64,000 bases of DNA, from positions 62,001 through 126,000 of the forward strand of contig NZ_SOCT01000011.1 in assembly GCF_004364435.1 (NCBI RefSeq), given 5' to 3'. The notes beneath the pieces were generated by a model. That model searched no databases. It was not told the DNA's origin and saw only the letters and a program-made list of their open reading frames with translations. The position numbers were made by a program, and so were the translations under genes. Position 1 is the first letter of the stretch; every line of letters begins with the position of its first letter. The stretch is from Pseudomonas sp. LP_7_YM. Its GTDB lineage: Bacteria > Pseudomonadota > Gammaproteobacteria > Pseudomonadales > Pseudomonadaceae. This document shows, one piece after another, positions 33,723 through 42,419 of the stretch.

Positions 33723-35717
33723 CTAGCGCACCAGATGCAAGAACTGCATGTGCCGCTCGTACTGATCAAGAATGTCGTTGATCACTTGCTCCTTGGTGTA
33801 CCCCACAAGGTCATAGTCCTGACTGCCTTCGCTCAGGTGCACCTCGGCCCGGTAATAGCGCCGGTTGTTGAGCTGCTTGGAGCCCATTCCCGCGCGGGCG
33901 AAGGACGGCGTGAAATAGCCACGCATGGTCACCTGGTAGATGAAAGGCCGTTCTTCACCGTGGCCGATTTCCAGCCCGACCGTATGATTGGCCGGATCGG
34001 GTTGCGTCACCACGGTCAGGCCCTTTTCAACGAACACGCCGGTGACGTCTTCGATGGCCGGGCGGACAGTCTGCTCGAGGAAGCGATACACCTCATCGCG
34101 GGACGGGAAATGCACCGCTTGACTCAGACGCTGACGCCAGCCTCCACGTCGAGCCCCTGAAACCGGAGCCAGCGAGTAGAGCTGAGCGATCTGCCGCTGC
34201 GACTCCATATGAAACGCCTTTTGCAGGCCCCACATCATGGTCAGCAGGATCAGCGAGAACGGCAGCGAGGTCAGGACCACCGCAGACTTCAGCGCATCGA
34301 TGCTTCCGGAAAACAGCAGACCGCTGGTGATCAGCGCGGTCATCACGCCCCAGAACACACGCAGCCATTTCGGGCCGTCTTCATCCGGGCTGCCACCTTT
34401 GGCCGACAGCGTAGACAACACCACCGTGCCGGAATCGGCCGAGGTCACGAAGAACACGAAGCTGATAAACACCGTGACCGCAATGACGGTTTTACTCCAC
34501 GGGTAGTTTTGCAGCATCAGGTACAGGGTCATGGACGGGTCATCAATGGCCGACTGCCCCAGGGCCGCCATACCGTGATTGAGCACCAGGTCGATGGCAC
34601 TGTTGCCGAAGATCGACATCCAGGCGAGGGTGAAACCCAGGGGAATCAACAGCACGCCGCAGACAAACTCACGAATGGTGCGACCGCGCGAGATGCGAGC
34701 AATGAAAAGTCCAACAAAGGGCGACCAGGCAATCCACCAGGCCCAATAGAACACCGTCCAGCCACCCAACCATTCGCTTGGGCCGTTGTAGGCATAGACG
34801 TCGAAACTCTTGGTCGGCAGCGCGCCGAGGTAATCGCCAATGTTCTGCACCAATGTATTGAGCAGATGCTGCGTCGGCCCGGCAAACAGTACAAACAGCA
34901 AAAGCGCACAGGCCAGCAGCATGTTGATGTCGGACATGACCCGCACGCCCTTGTCGACGCCAGCCACGGCCACCAGAATCGCCGCGCCCATCATCAATGT
35001 GATGAGCCCGACCTGAATCCAGTGGGTATGCGCGACACCGAACAGGTAATCAAGCCCGGCATTGAGGTGCAGCACGCCAAAACCCATGTCTGCGCCGAGA
35101 CCGAAGATGGTGGCGATGATGCCGAAGCCGTCCACCGCGTAGCCAATGGGGCCGTTGATGCGCTTGCCAATCAGCGGGTACAGCGCCGAACGCAGCGCCA
35201 GCGGCAGGTTATGCCGATAGGCAAAATAAGCCAAAGCCATGCCGACGAAAGCAAACACGCCCCAGCCGTGCAAACCCCAGTGCAGAAACAGCAGCTGCAT
35301 GGCCTGACGTGCCGACTCGGTGGTGCCGCCCTCGCCTTGCGGCGGTTGCAGCATGTGGGTCAAGGGCTCGGAGACGCAGAAGAAAAACAGCGTGATACTG
35401 ATTCCCGCAGCGAACAGCATCCCGGCCCATGACAGATAGCTGAACTCGGGTTCGTCATGGTCGGCCCCGAGCTTGATCTTGCCGTACCCGGAGAGTGCCG
35501 TGACGACCACGAACACCAGATACAGGGTCATGGCCAGCATGTAATACCAGCCAACGGTGTTGGCCGCCCAGGTTTGAGCCGCGAGCAACCACTGGCCCGA
35601 CGCTTCGGGAAAGCTGATGACGACCAGTCCGAAAATCAGAATGAAGCTGGCAGCGAAGTAGAAGACGGGAGCATTCATGCGCACCGGCGAGCTGTTTTGC
35701 GCACTTGAAGCACTCAT
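33723..35717 (-). CDS. betT: BCCT family choline transporter BetT
   Basis: 664 residues from the ATG at 35717, which follows AGGGGGG; the ATG 13 codons earlier is discarded. About 12 transmembrane segments fill residues 20-510. The BCCT signature is in FYWAWWIAWSPFVGLFIARISRGRTIREFV. A cytosolic C-terminal tail of about 140 residues follows (from ESQRQIAQLYSL), as in BetT proteins whose tail tunes osmotic activation. Sodium- or proton-coupled uptake of choline for glycine betaine synthesis. A BetI-type palindrome lies 99 bp upstream. betI and betBA are not in the window. Confidence 0.93.
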   Translation of the reverse strand: MSASSAQNSSPVRMNAPVFYFAASFILIFGLVVISFPEASGQWLLAAQTWAANTVGWYYMLAMTLYLVFVVVTALSGYGKIKLGADHDEPEFSYLSWAGMLFAAGISITLFFFCVSEPLTHMLQPPQGEGGTTESARQAMQLLFLHWGLHGWGVFAFVGMALAYFAYRHNLPLALRSALYPLIGKRINGPIGYAVDGFGIIATIFGLGADMGFGVLHLNAGLDYLFGVAHTHWIQVGLITLMMGAAILVAVAGVDKGVRVMSDINMLLACALLLFVLFAGPTQHLLNTLVQNIGDYLGALPTKSFDVYAYNGPSEWLGGWTVFYWAWWIAWSPFVGLFIARISRGRTIREFVCGVLLIPLGFTLAWMSIFGNSAIDLVLNHGMAALGQSAIDDPSMTLYLMLQNYPWSKTVIAVTVFISFVFFVTSADSGTVVLSTLSAKGGSPDEDGPKWLRVFWGVMTALITSGLLFSGSIDALKSAVVLTSLPFSLILLTMMWGLQKAFHMESQRQIAQLYSLAPVSGARRGGWRQRLSQAVHFPSRDEVYRFLEQTVRPAIEDVTGVFVEKGLTVVTQPDPANHTVGLEIGHGEERPFIYQVTMRGYFTPSFARAGMGSKQLNNRRYYRAEVHLSEGSQDYDLVGYTKEQVINDILDQYERHMQFLHLVR

Positions 35718-35815
35718 GCGAATACCCCCCTGAGGGTAGCGAAATCGTTCATGCAAAGCTGATGCGGCAAGGGTAGGCCTCCTGGTGTGAGCGGGCAGCG
35801 AACCACCGGTTTAAC

Positions 35816-35835
35816 TTGATTGAACGTTCAATTAA
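35816..35835. promoter_or_regulatory. BetI-type operator upstream of betT
   Basis: TTGATTGAACGTTCAATTAA: an almost perfect 20-bp palindrome (one mismatched pair) whose core TTGAACGTTCAA is that of BetI binding sites. It should place betT under choline-responsive repression. Confidence 0.75.
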
Positions 35836-35960
35836 AACACGGAATGAAGGTTGAGGACCAATTGCAGTCCTCTGGACGTTAGCTCACGCGGGGGTATGAC
35901 GTACGCGGCAAGGCGTTTGTTCCGGGGGTTTGAGCGATGAATGATTGCTGGAAAAAACCT

Positions 35961-36062
35961 GTAGGAGTGAGCCTGTTCAGGCTGCCGTCGAACCCGTGAG
36001 CCAGAACATCCGCAGCATTTCGGCGGCTGTCATCTAGCTTTCGTAAGCCCGCTCACTCCTAT
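35961..36062. repeat. REP doublet
   Basis: GTAGGAGTGAGC at 35961 and its inverse GCTCACTCCTA ending at 36061 flank about 80 bp. Two REP cores facing each other, between the betT promoter and the end of the serine acetyltransferase gene. The rest of 35836-36084 holds nothing else I can name. Confidence 0.6.
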
Positions 36063-36084
36063 GGCGAATCTGCTTGATCGGACC

Positions 36085-37047
36085 TTACTTTTGCGCACCG
36101 TCGTCATGCTGCAGATTGGCCTGATTCACGTTGCTGTCCGGCGGTACGCTTCGGGTCAGCCAGACGTTACCGCCGATGGTCGAGCCCTTGCCAATGGTGA
36201 TGCGTCCCAGAATGGTCGCGCCAGCGTAGATCACCACATCGTCCTCAACGATAGGGTGGCGAGCGTGGCCCTTCTGCAATTGACCGTCGTCGTCAGCCGG
36301 GAAGCGCTTCGCGCCCAGAGTGACGGCCTGATAAATCCGCACACCCTCACCGATGATCGCGGTTTCGCCAATGACGACCCCGGTCCCGTGATCGATGAAG
36401 AAGCTCGGACCGATGCGGGCACCCGGGTGAATATCGATGCCAGTGGCCGAATGGGCTAGCTCCGAACTGATTCGCGCCAGCAGCGGCAGACCATTGTTGT
36501 AAAGGTGATGGGCCAGGCGATGATGGATCACCGCCAGAATCCCCGGATAGCACAGCAGCACCTCATCGACACTGCGCGCCGCCGGGTCACCCTGGTAAGC
36601 CGCCAGTACGTCAGTGTCGAGGATGCGCCGAATGTTCGGCAATGCGCTGGCAAAGTCCTGAATCAGGCGCTCGCCGTGCACGTCGGCGCAGGTGGCATCC
36701 TCGCCGCGCTGGCGGGCGACGTAACGCAGTTCAAGCCGTGCCTGATCCAGCAGCGAGTTCAACGCCACGTCGAGGGTATGCCCGACGTAAAAGTCTTCAC
36801 TCTCTTCACGCAGGTCTACAGGCCCCAGGCGCATGGGGAACAATGCACCGCCCAGCGCCTCAAGGATGTCGCGCATGGCCTCGCGGGACGGCAGCTCACG
36901 GCCACCCTTCTCTCCGCTGACACGACCGTTGCGGCTGCGCCACTCATCACGCGCAGCGCGCAATTCACCCACAATCCGCTGCAACTGCCAGTGGCCGGTC
37001 AATCCTTCGGCGCAGTCTTGCGGGGACAGGTCGGGAATAGTGCTCAC
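36085..37047 (-). CDS. epsC: Serine O-acetyltransferase, EpsC/long CysE type
   Basis: 320 residues. Acetylates serine to O-acetylserine, the precursor of cysteine. An N-terminal helical extension (about 1-165) precedes the left-handed beta-helix (about 200-300) with hexapeptide repeats; catalytic histidines lie in SSELAHSATGIDIHPGARIG and FFIDHGTGVVIGE. The C-terminus is short. This length and architecture match the plant-like/EpsC SAT group rather than the 273-residue CysE. Divergent from D-cysteine desulfhydrase with 185 bp between, so the two cysteine genes may share control. Confidence 0.88.
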   Translation of the reverse strand: MSTIPDLSPQDCAEGLTGHWQLQRIVGELRAARDEWRSRNGRVSGEKGGRELPSREAMRDILEALGGALFPMRLGPVDLREESEDFYVGHTLDVALNSLLDQARLELRYVARQRGEDATCADVHGERLIQDFASALPNIRRILDTDVLAAYQGDPAARSVDEVLLCYPGILAVIHHRLAHHLYNNGLPLLARISSELAHSATGIDIHPGARIGPSFFIDHGTGVVIGETAIIGEGVRIYQAVTLGAKRFPADDDGQLQKGHARHPIVEDDVVIYAGATILGRITIGKGSTIGGNVWLTRSVPPDSNVNQANLQHDDGAQK

Positions 37048-37232
37048 GCAGGTTTCTCCTCAGTTCAACGGGCTGGGCCGAAGGTTTGATCACTCTACGG
37101 CCACATTTGTCGCAAATAAATAGCAGTTTTTCGTGAGTCTATACCCCGGCACGTGCAGTAAATCCTCCGGTTGCCCTGTCCGAGTCGTCTACTTATAGTC
37201 CTGCGACTCACTGTGGATGGCTCGATACGACC

Positions 37233-38234
37233 ATGATCAAACAACAGCTCGAACGTTTTGACCGCCTCAAACTGCTGGACGCGCCAACGCCGCTGGAGAA
37301 ATTGCAACGTCTGTCGGCCTGGGCCGGTCGCGATATTTATGTCAAACGCGACGACATCACTCCACTGGCCATGGGCGGCAATAAGCTGCGCAAACTTGAA
37401 TACCTGGCGGCGGACGCACTGGCCCAAGGGGCTGACACGCTGATCACTGCGGGGGCGATACAGTCCAATCATGTTCGCCAAACCGCTGCGCTGGCCGCCA
37501 GGCTGGGGTTGAGTTGCGTCGCATTGCTGGAAAATCCGATTGCCACCGAGGACCGCAATTACCTTGGCAATGGCAACCGACTGCTGCTGGACCTGTTCGG
37601 CGCCAGGGTCGAGCTAGTAGAGAACCTCGATAACGCCGACGAGCAACTCCAGGCGCTGGCCGCACGCTTGAGCACGAGCGGCAAGAAACCCTATCTGGTG
37701 CCGATCGGTGGCTCCAGTCCCATCGGGGCGCTGGGCTATGTGAGGGCCGGTTTTGAGCTGGCCGAACAGATCGAGCAAAGCGGCGTGCAATTCACGGCGC
37801 TCGTCCTGGCGTCCGGCAGCGCGGGCACCCACAGCGGCCTGGCACTGGCGCTGGCTGAAGCATTGCCGCAATTGCCGGTCATCGGCGTCACCGTATCGCG
37901 CCCCGAAGAAACCCAGACACCCAAGGTTCAGGGGCTGGCAGAACGCACTGCGCAGTTGCTCGGCGAGCCGCTGCCTGCAGCCTTCAAGGTGAACTTATGG
38001 GACGAATATTACGGCCCACGCTACGGTGAACCGAACGCGGGCACCCTGGCGGCGATCAAGCTGGTGGCCAGCCAGGAAGGCCTGCTGCTGGACCCGGTCT
38101 ACACCGGTAAGGCCATGGCCGGATTGCTGGACGGGATAGGGCGCCAGCGTGTGGACGACGGTCCGATCATCTTCCTGCACACCGGCGGCGCACCGGCACT
38201 GTTCGCGTACCCGGATGTCTTTTCAACGCAGTAA
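37233..38234 (+). CDS. dcyD: D-cysteine desulfhydrase
   Basis: 333 residues. PLP enzyme of the ACC deaminase/D-cysteine desulfhydrase family; the PLP lysine is in MGGNKLRKLEYL (near 50). NSH motif QSNHVRQTAA and the phosphate loop GSAGTHSGLALA follow. It breaks D-cysteine to pyruvate, ammonia and sulfide. In E. coli the gene (yedO) is beside the cystine transporter fliY/yecSC; here tcyJLN follows on the same strand after 391 bp, with a REP element between. ACC deaminase is less likely given the neighbours. Confidence 0.9.
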   Translation: MIKQQLERFDRLKLLDAPTPLEKLQRLSAWAGRDIYVKRDDITPLAMGGNKLRKLEYLAADALAQGADTLITAGAIQSNHVRQTAALAARLGLSCVALLENPIATEDRNYLGNGNRLLLDLFGARVELVENLDNADEQLQALAARLSTSGKKPYLVPIGGSSPIGALGYVRAGFELAEQIEQSGVQFTALVLASGSAGTHSGLALALAEALPQLPVIGVTVSRPEETQTPKVQGLAERTAQLLGEPLPAAFKVNLWDEYYGPRYGEPNAGTLAAIKLVASQEGLLLDPVYTGKAMAGLLDGIGRQRVDDGPIIFLHTGGAPALFAYPDVFSTQ

Positions 38235-38261
38235 GCCACTTTCAGCTCGCACCTGATCCCG

Positions 38262-38350
38262 GGGGAAAGCGCTTGCTCGCGAACGCGGCATAAGATGTTT
38301 CAGTACTTGTCCGGCTGTATCGGCTCTTCGCGAGCAGTTCGCTCCCTCAG
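38262..38350. repeat. REP pair
   Basis: GCTTGCTCGCGAACGCGG (38271-38288) and an inverted partner around CGCGAGCAGTTCGCTCCCTC (38330-38349). Same family as the copies at 16812 and 63133. Confidence 0.55.
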
Positions 38351-38409
38351 CCACGTGCCGGACCTGGATTCAACGGATCACCCCGGGCTCTCCAGCAAGC
38401 CGGCCCCTA

Positions 38410-38625
38410 CAGCTCAGGCTCCCGGCAATATTTATTTATGCGAAAAAACACTAAGGCGTAAGTTTTTAATTATTTTTCATCCTGAACAACCGCTCTTATG
38501 ATCGCCGCCAGCAGCCCGGCCAGTACCCGACAGGGCACTGAAAAAGCTGGATAAAGCTGCGATGCCACAGTAGTTTCGTCAGGTCTGAAGCTTGCCTGAC
38601 ATACCAATTAGAACTGGGGACTTAC
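38410..38625 (+). promoter_or_regulatory. AT-rich promoter region of tcyJLN
   Basis: Positions 38425-38485 are sharply AT-rich (ATATTTATTTATGCG, GTAAGTTTTTAATTATTTTTC). TATGAT near 38496-38501 is a plausible -10. CysB-type activators bind such AT-rich stretches, and sulfur genes follow, so CysB control is likely but the site is not proved. The ribosome site is GGGGA before the ATG at 38626. Confidence 0.45.
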
Positions 38626-39423
38626 ATGAACATGTCTGCAATCCGCCGCACTTTCCTGCTATCGGCCTTCAGTCTGGTGCTCGGCACCGGTCTGGTCACT
38701 CACGCCGTCGCTGGCGAGCAACTGGATACCGTCAAAAAGAACGGCACGCTTAACGTCGGTCTGGAAGGCACCTACCCGCCCTTCAGCTTCGTCGGCGAAG
38801 ACGGCAAGCTGAACGGTTTCGAGGTCGAATTCTCCGAGGCTCTGGCCAAGGAACTGGGCGTCAAGGTCAAGCTGACTGCAACGCCATGGGCAGGCATCCT
38901 CGCGGCGCTGGAATCCAAGCGTCTGGACGTGGTCATCAACCAGGTGACCATTTCCGACGAGCGCAAGAAGAAATACGACTTCTCTGAACCGTACACCGTG
39001 TCCGGCATTCAAACTTTGGTGCAAACCAAAAACGCTGGCACGATCAAGACGGCTGACGACCTTAAAGGCAAGAAGGTGGGCGTCGGCCTGGGTACCAACT
39101 ACGAAGAATGGCTGACGAAAAATGTTGATGGCGCCATCGTCGAGACCTATAACGATGATCCGACCAAGTATCAGGATCTACGCGTGGGCCGCATCGACGC
39201 CATTCTGGTCGATCGTCTCGCCGCGCTGGATCTGATCGCCAAGACCAAGGACAAACTGGCCGTTTCCGGGGAGCCCTTCTCCCGTCAGGAGGCCGGTATT
39301 GTACTGCGCAAGGGCGAACCTGAACTGCTGGACGCTCTCAATAAAGCCATCGACAAGCTGCGTGCCGACGGTACCCTTGCCAAGCTGTCGCAGAAATACT
39401 TCAAGGCTGATGTGACCAAATGA
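38626..39423 (+). CDS. tcyJ: Cystine ABC transporter substrate-binding protein
   Basis: 265 residues. Signal peptide MNMSAIRRTFLLSAFSLVLGTGLVTHAVAG, then a family 3 solute-binding protein: GTLNVGLEGTYPPFSFVGEDGKLNGFEVE and DVVINQVTISDERKKKYDFSEPY. The sequence type is FliY/TcyJ, which binds L-cystine in the periplasm. Stop overlaps the permease start by 4 bp (ATGA). Neighbouring dcyD and serine acetyltransferase support a cystine or D-cystine substrate. Confidence 0.93.
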   Translation: MNMSAIRRTFLLSAFSLVLGTGLVTHAVAGEQLDTVKKNGTLNVGLEGTYPPFSFVGEDGKLNGFEVEFSEALAKELGVKVKLTATPWAGILAALESKRLDVVINQVTISDERKKKYDFSEPYTVSGIQTLVQTKNAGTIKTADDLKGKKVGVGLGTNYEEWLTKNVDGAIVETYNDDPTKYQDLRVGRIDAILVDRLAALDLIAKTKDKLAVSGEPFSRQEAGIVLRKGEPELLDALNKAIDKLRADGTLAKLSQKYFKADVTK

Positions 39424-40088
39424 TTCCAGAGAGCCTGCAGCTCGCGCTGGACTCCGCGCCTTTTCTTCTCAAGGGCGCGTATTACACGGTAGGCCTGAGT
39501 TTGGGATCGATGTTCTTCGGATTGGTGCTGGGCTTCGGCCTGGCACTGATGCGTTTGTCGAAGGTGTGGATCGTCAGCGCCATCGCCCGAGTCTATGTGT
39601 CGTTCTTTCGCGGCACCCCCCTATTGGTCCAGCTGTTCATGATCTATTACGGGCTGCCCGATCTGGGCATCGAACTGGATGCCATCAGTGCGGCACTCAT
39701 CGGCCTGTCGTTGAACATGGCCGCCTACGCCTGCGAAATCCTGCGCGCTGCCATTGGCTCGGTGGACAAAGGCCAATGGGAAGCCGCTGCCAGTGTCGGC
39801 ATGACCCGTGCCCAGACCATGCGCCGGGCGATCCTGCCGCAGGCCGCCCGCACCGCATTGCCGCCCTTGGGCAACAGCTTCATTTCGCTGGTCAAGGACA
39901 CGGCAATGGCCGCCACTATTCAGGTGCCGGAAGTGTTCCGTCAGGCCCAGCTGATTTCGTCGAGAACGCTGGAAGTCTTCACCATGTATCTCACCGTTGC
40001 AGTGATCTACTGGGTGCTGTGCAGCGTGCTGGCGCATTTCCAGAACCGTCTGGAAGCACGGGCCAACCGCCATGACGTGGAGTCCTGA
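39420..40088 (+). CDS. tcyL: Cystine ABC transporter permease
   Basis: 222 residues, about five transmembrane segments. The HisM/GlnP-type cytosolic loop with EAAASVGMTRAQTMRRAILPQA (EAA motif) is at about 120-141. It has VYVSFFRGTPLLVQLFMIYYGLP, typical of polar amino acid permeases. One permease gene, so it probably forms a homodimer with TcyN. Overlaps tcyJ by 4 bp and ends 3 bp before tcyN. Confidence 0.93.
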   Translation: MIPESLQLALDSAPFLLKGAYYTVGLSLGSMFFGLVLGFGLALMRLSKVWIVSAIARVYVSFFRGTPLLVQLFMIYYGLPDLGIELDAISAALIGLSLNMAAYACEILRAAIGSVDKGQWEAAASVGMTRAQTMRRAILPQAARTALPPLGNSFISLVKDTAMAATIQVPEVFRQAQLISSRTLEVFTMYLTVAVIYWVLCSVLAHFQNRLEARANRHDVES

Positions 40089-40091
40089 GGC

Positions 40092-40835
40092 ATGATCACG
40101 GTTGAAAAACTGACCAAGCAATTCAAGGGCAACGAAGTTCTCAAAGGCATTGACCTGCAGGTCAGGCCTGGCGAAGTCGTCGCCATCATCGGCCCTAGCG
40201 GGTCCGGTAAAACCACGCTGCTGCGCTGCCTGAACTTCCTCGAAGAACCCAGCAGCGGCAGCATCGTCGTCGGCGACATCCGGATCGACGGCAGTCGGCC
40301 GCTGAGCCAGCAACAAGGCTTGATCCGCCAACTGCGCCAGCACGTGGGTTTCGTGTTCCAGAACTTCAACCTGTTCCCCCATCGCACGGCGCTGGAAAAC
40401 GTCGTCGAAGGCCCTATCGTGGTCAAGAAGATGCCACGCGAACAGGCGCTCGAACTGGGACGCTCGCTGCTGGCAAAGGTCGGCCTGGCGGGCAAGGAAG
40501 ACGCCTATCCGCGTCGTCTGTCCGGTGGGCAGCAGCAGCGGGTCGCGATCGCAAGGGCGCTGGCGATGGAGCCGGAGGTCATTCTGTTCGATGAACCGAC
40601 CTCGGCGCTTGACCCGGAGTTGGTCGGCGAAGTGCTCAACACCATCCGCGCGTTGGCCGAAGAAAACCGCACGATGGTCATTGTCACCCACGAAATGAAA
40701 TTCGCCCGGGATGTGGCCAACCGGGTGGTGTTCATCGATAAGGGCGTGATCGTGGAGCAGGGCGATGCCAAAGAACTGTTCGCCAACCCCAGGCAAGAGC
40801 GCACCAGGCAGTTTCTGGAGCGTAGTAGAAACTAG
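40092..40835 (+). CDS. tcyN: Cystine ABC transporter ATPase
   Basis: 247 residues. Walker A GPSGSGKTT (about 35-43), Q loop FVFQNFNLFPH, signature LSGGQQQRVAIARAL, Walker B VILFDEPTSALDPE and switch histidine in IVTHEMKFAR. Polar amino acid transporter ATPase type. Last gene of the tcyJLN operon; a terminator follows 22 bp after the stop. Confidence 0.94.
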   Translation: MITVEKLTKQFKGNEVLKGIDLQVRPGEVVAIIGPSGSGKTTLLRCLNFLEEPSSGSIVVGDIRIDGSRPLSQQQGLIRQLRQHVGFVFQNFNLFPHRTALENVVEGPIVVKKMPREQALELGRSLLAKVGLAGKEDAYPRRLSGGQQQRVAIARALAMEPEVILFDEPTSALDPELVGEVLNTIRALAEENRTMVIVTHEMKFARDVANRVVFIDKGVIVEQGDAKELFANPRQERTRQFLERSRN

Positions 40836-40856
40836 TCCTACAACCCATGTGTTAAC

Positions 40857-40885
40857 AAACGGCGCTCTTTAGCGCCGTTTTCTTT
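40857..40885 (+). terminator. Terminator of tcyJLN
   Basis: AAACGGCGCT-CTTT-AGCGCCGTTT then TCTTT: 10-bp stem with a tetraloop and a T-rich tail. Confidence 0.92.
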
Positions 40886-41400
40886 ACGCCCAACATTTGG
40901 AAAAGTTTGGATTTAGCGAATCGTTCTAATCACGCCCTGCCTCACGGCATACATCTTATCGACTTTCTTAATTGAACCCATGGGCCCCGCCGTCATTTGC
41001 CCATTGCGTACATTGACTTTTGATCGTCCTACAAATAACTCAGAAATCTTTTTTAAGGAAGTGCGTCATCTGACTTATCAGACTGTTAGCAGTTACAAGT
41101 AGGACACATGCTGATCGCAAGCATTGACACACTAGACCATGCCGTAGGAAACGTCTGTTTATTCTGCACATAGACGCTTAATTCTTTTAAGTCATTGACA
41201 GACATCTGGCAACACAATTAGCTCGAAATAACTATCACATACTTCGGTAACGAAATGGCAAGTCCGAATCTGGAACCGTTTGTATGGTTTGCCAACAATG
41301 CACATCGAGCGTGTACTAGTGACATCGAATTAAAGAGCGCCTGTGATGGCGGATGTCTTCACAGGCCTTATCTCAAGCCCAACATTGAGTGAGAACCCAG
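40886..41400. other. AT-rich gene-free stretch ahead of the orphan gene
   Basis: 515 bp with base composition clearly poorer in GC than the flanks and no reading frame with Pseudomonas codon use. Several TTGAC[AT] boxes occur (about 41028, 41125 and 41196), the last with TTAGCT 17 bases on, so one or more sigma-70 promoters for the next gene are possible. No repeat boundary or integrase is seen. Confidence 0.45.
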
Positions 41401-42129
41401 ATGATCCACACCCCTGTCAGCCGTATGCGGCTAAACCTTCTCGCGCCTTATTTACCGCAGTCCAACCGACAAGGCATCGGCGCCCTGGCCGCAAGCAGGC
41501 TATTGGTGCATATCGATCCTTACCCGGAGATGGAATGCGGGGATCTGATTGAGCTGTTCTGGGGAGATTGTTATGTCGCGTCAACACTTTTATCGAGTGC
41601 TGACATTGGACATACATCTGTCCTACATATACCCGAAAGTTTTCTACAGAGCGGCAAGGTCAAAACCTACTATCGGGTTACGAAAATCGGCAGCGAGTCC
41701 GTCAGGTCTCCCAGTTGCAAAGTGTGGGTCAAACTGGAGACACCCGGCGGTCATTTGCTCAGCGCCGATGGTAAAGAGAACCAGGGGCTGGCCCCGTTAA
41801 CGTTTCCGGAGTCGGTCATGAGCCAAGGGTTGAGCAGTCAGCATTTGAAGGACGGCATTCAAATCACGATCGATGTTTATCCTCATATGGAGGCGTATGA
41901 CGAAATCACCTTGCGCTGGGGTGATGTCCGAATGGATCTGCCAGCGCTGACGGAGCAACAGGTGGGTAAGGCTATTGACGTTCATGTGCCGCCGACATTG
42001 ATCCGCGAGGCCGGGGACGACCTGCATCAGGAAGTGACCTATTGCGTCATTGATCGAGTGGGCAACAACTCACTCTGGGCTCCTGCCCGTTCCATCAACG
42101 TCAGCACGAACGATATGGCAAAGTCCTGA
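41401..42129 (+). CDS. Orphan protein with two Ig-like repeats
   Basis: 242 residues from the ATG at 41401; an in-frame GTG four codons earlier is possible. No signal peptide. Two halves repeat one another: LLVHIDPYPEMECGDLIELFWGD...VLHIPESFLQSGKVKTYYRVTKIGSESVRSPSCKVWV and ITIDVYPHMEAYDEITLRWGD...VHVPPTLIREAGDDLHQEVTYCVIDRVGNNSLWAPARSINV. The shared pattern (YP.ME..D.I.L.WGD, then V.(I/V)P, then Y.V...G) resembles the Ig-like repeats found many times over in large Pseudomonas surface proteins. Codon use is less GC-rich than the neighbours. Function unknown; possibly acquired. Confidence 0.7.
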   Translation: MIHTPVSRMRLNLLAPYLPQSNRQGIGALAASRLLVHIDPYPEMECGDLIELFWGDCYVASTLLSSADIGHTSVLHIPESFLQSGKVKTYYRVTKIGSESVRSPSCKVWVKLETPGGHLLSADGKENQGLAPLTFPESVMSQGLSSQHLKDGIQITIDVYPHMEAYDEITLRWGDVRMDLPALTEQQVGKAIDVHVPPTLIREAGDDLHQEVTYCVIDRVGNNSLWAPARSINVSTNDMAKS

Positions 42130-42140
42130 CGTTGATCTTA

Positions 42141-42182
42141 AAGCACCGTCGAGACGAGCAAAGCTTTGAGTCGACGGTGCTT
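42141..42182 (+). terminator. Inverted repeat after the orphan gene, possible terminator
   Basis: AAGCACCGTCGA and TCGACGGTGCTT form a perfect 12-bp stem around an 18-base loop, 12 bp after the stop. No T run follows beyond TT, so termination is uncertain. Confidence 0.5.
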
Positions 42183-42419
42183 GAGGTCCCATGAGGCGCT
42201 CAATCAACGCATCTCAAAGCACACGCTCTACTTCTATGCTTATTCCCAAATGCAAGTTTATTAAATGTTTATACACGCTTAGGGTATATGCACCGGACCA
42301 CCGGACCCCGCAACACTTCCTGCCGCCATCGCGGTGTTGATTTGAGGTCCCAATGGTCACGTACACAATTACCCCAGTGCATAACGCCAGGGCATTGCGC
42401 GTTAGAGGAAGTCGCCACC

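Noticed and set aside
42141..42182. Strong terminator claim for the 12-bp inverted repeat
   Set aside because: The stem is perfect but no T tract follows, so I list it only as possible.
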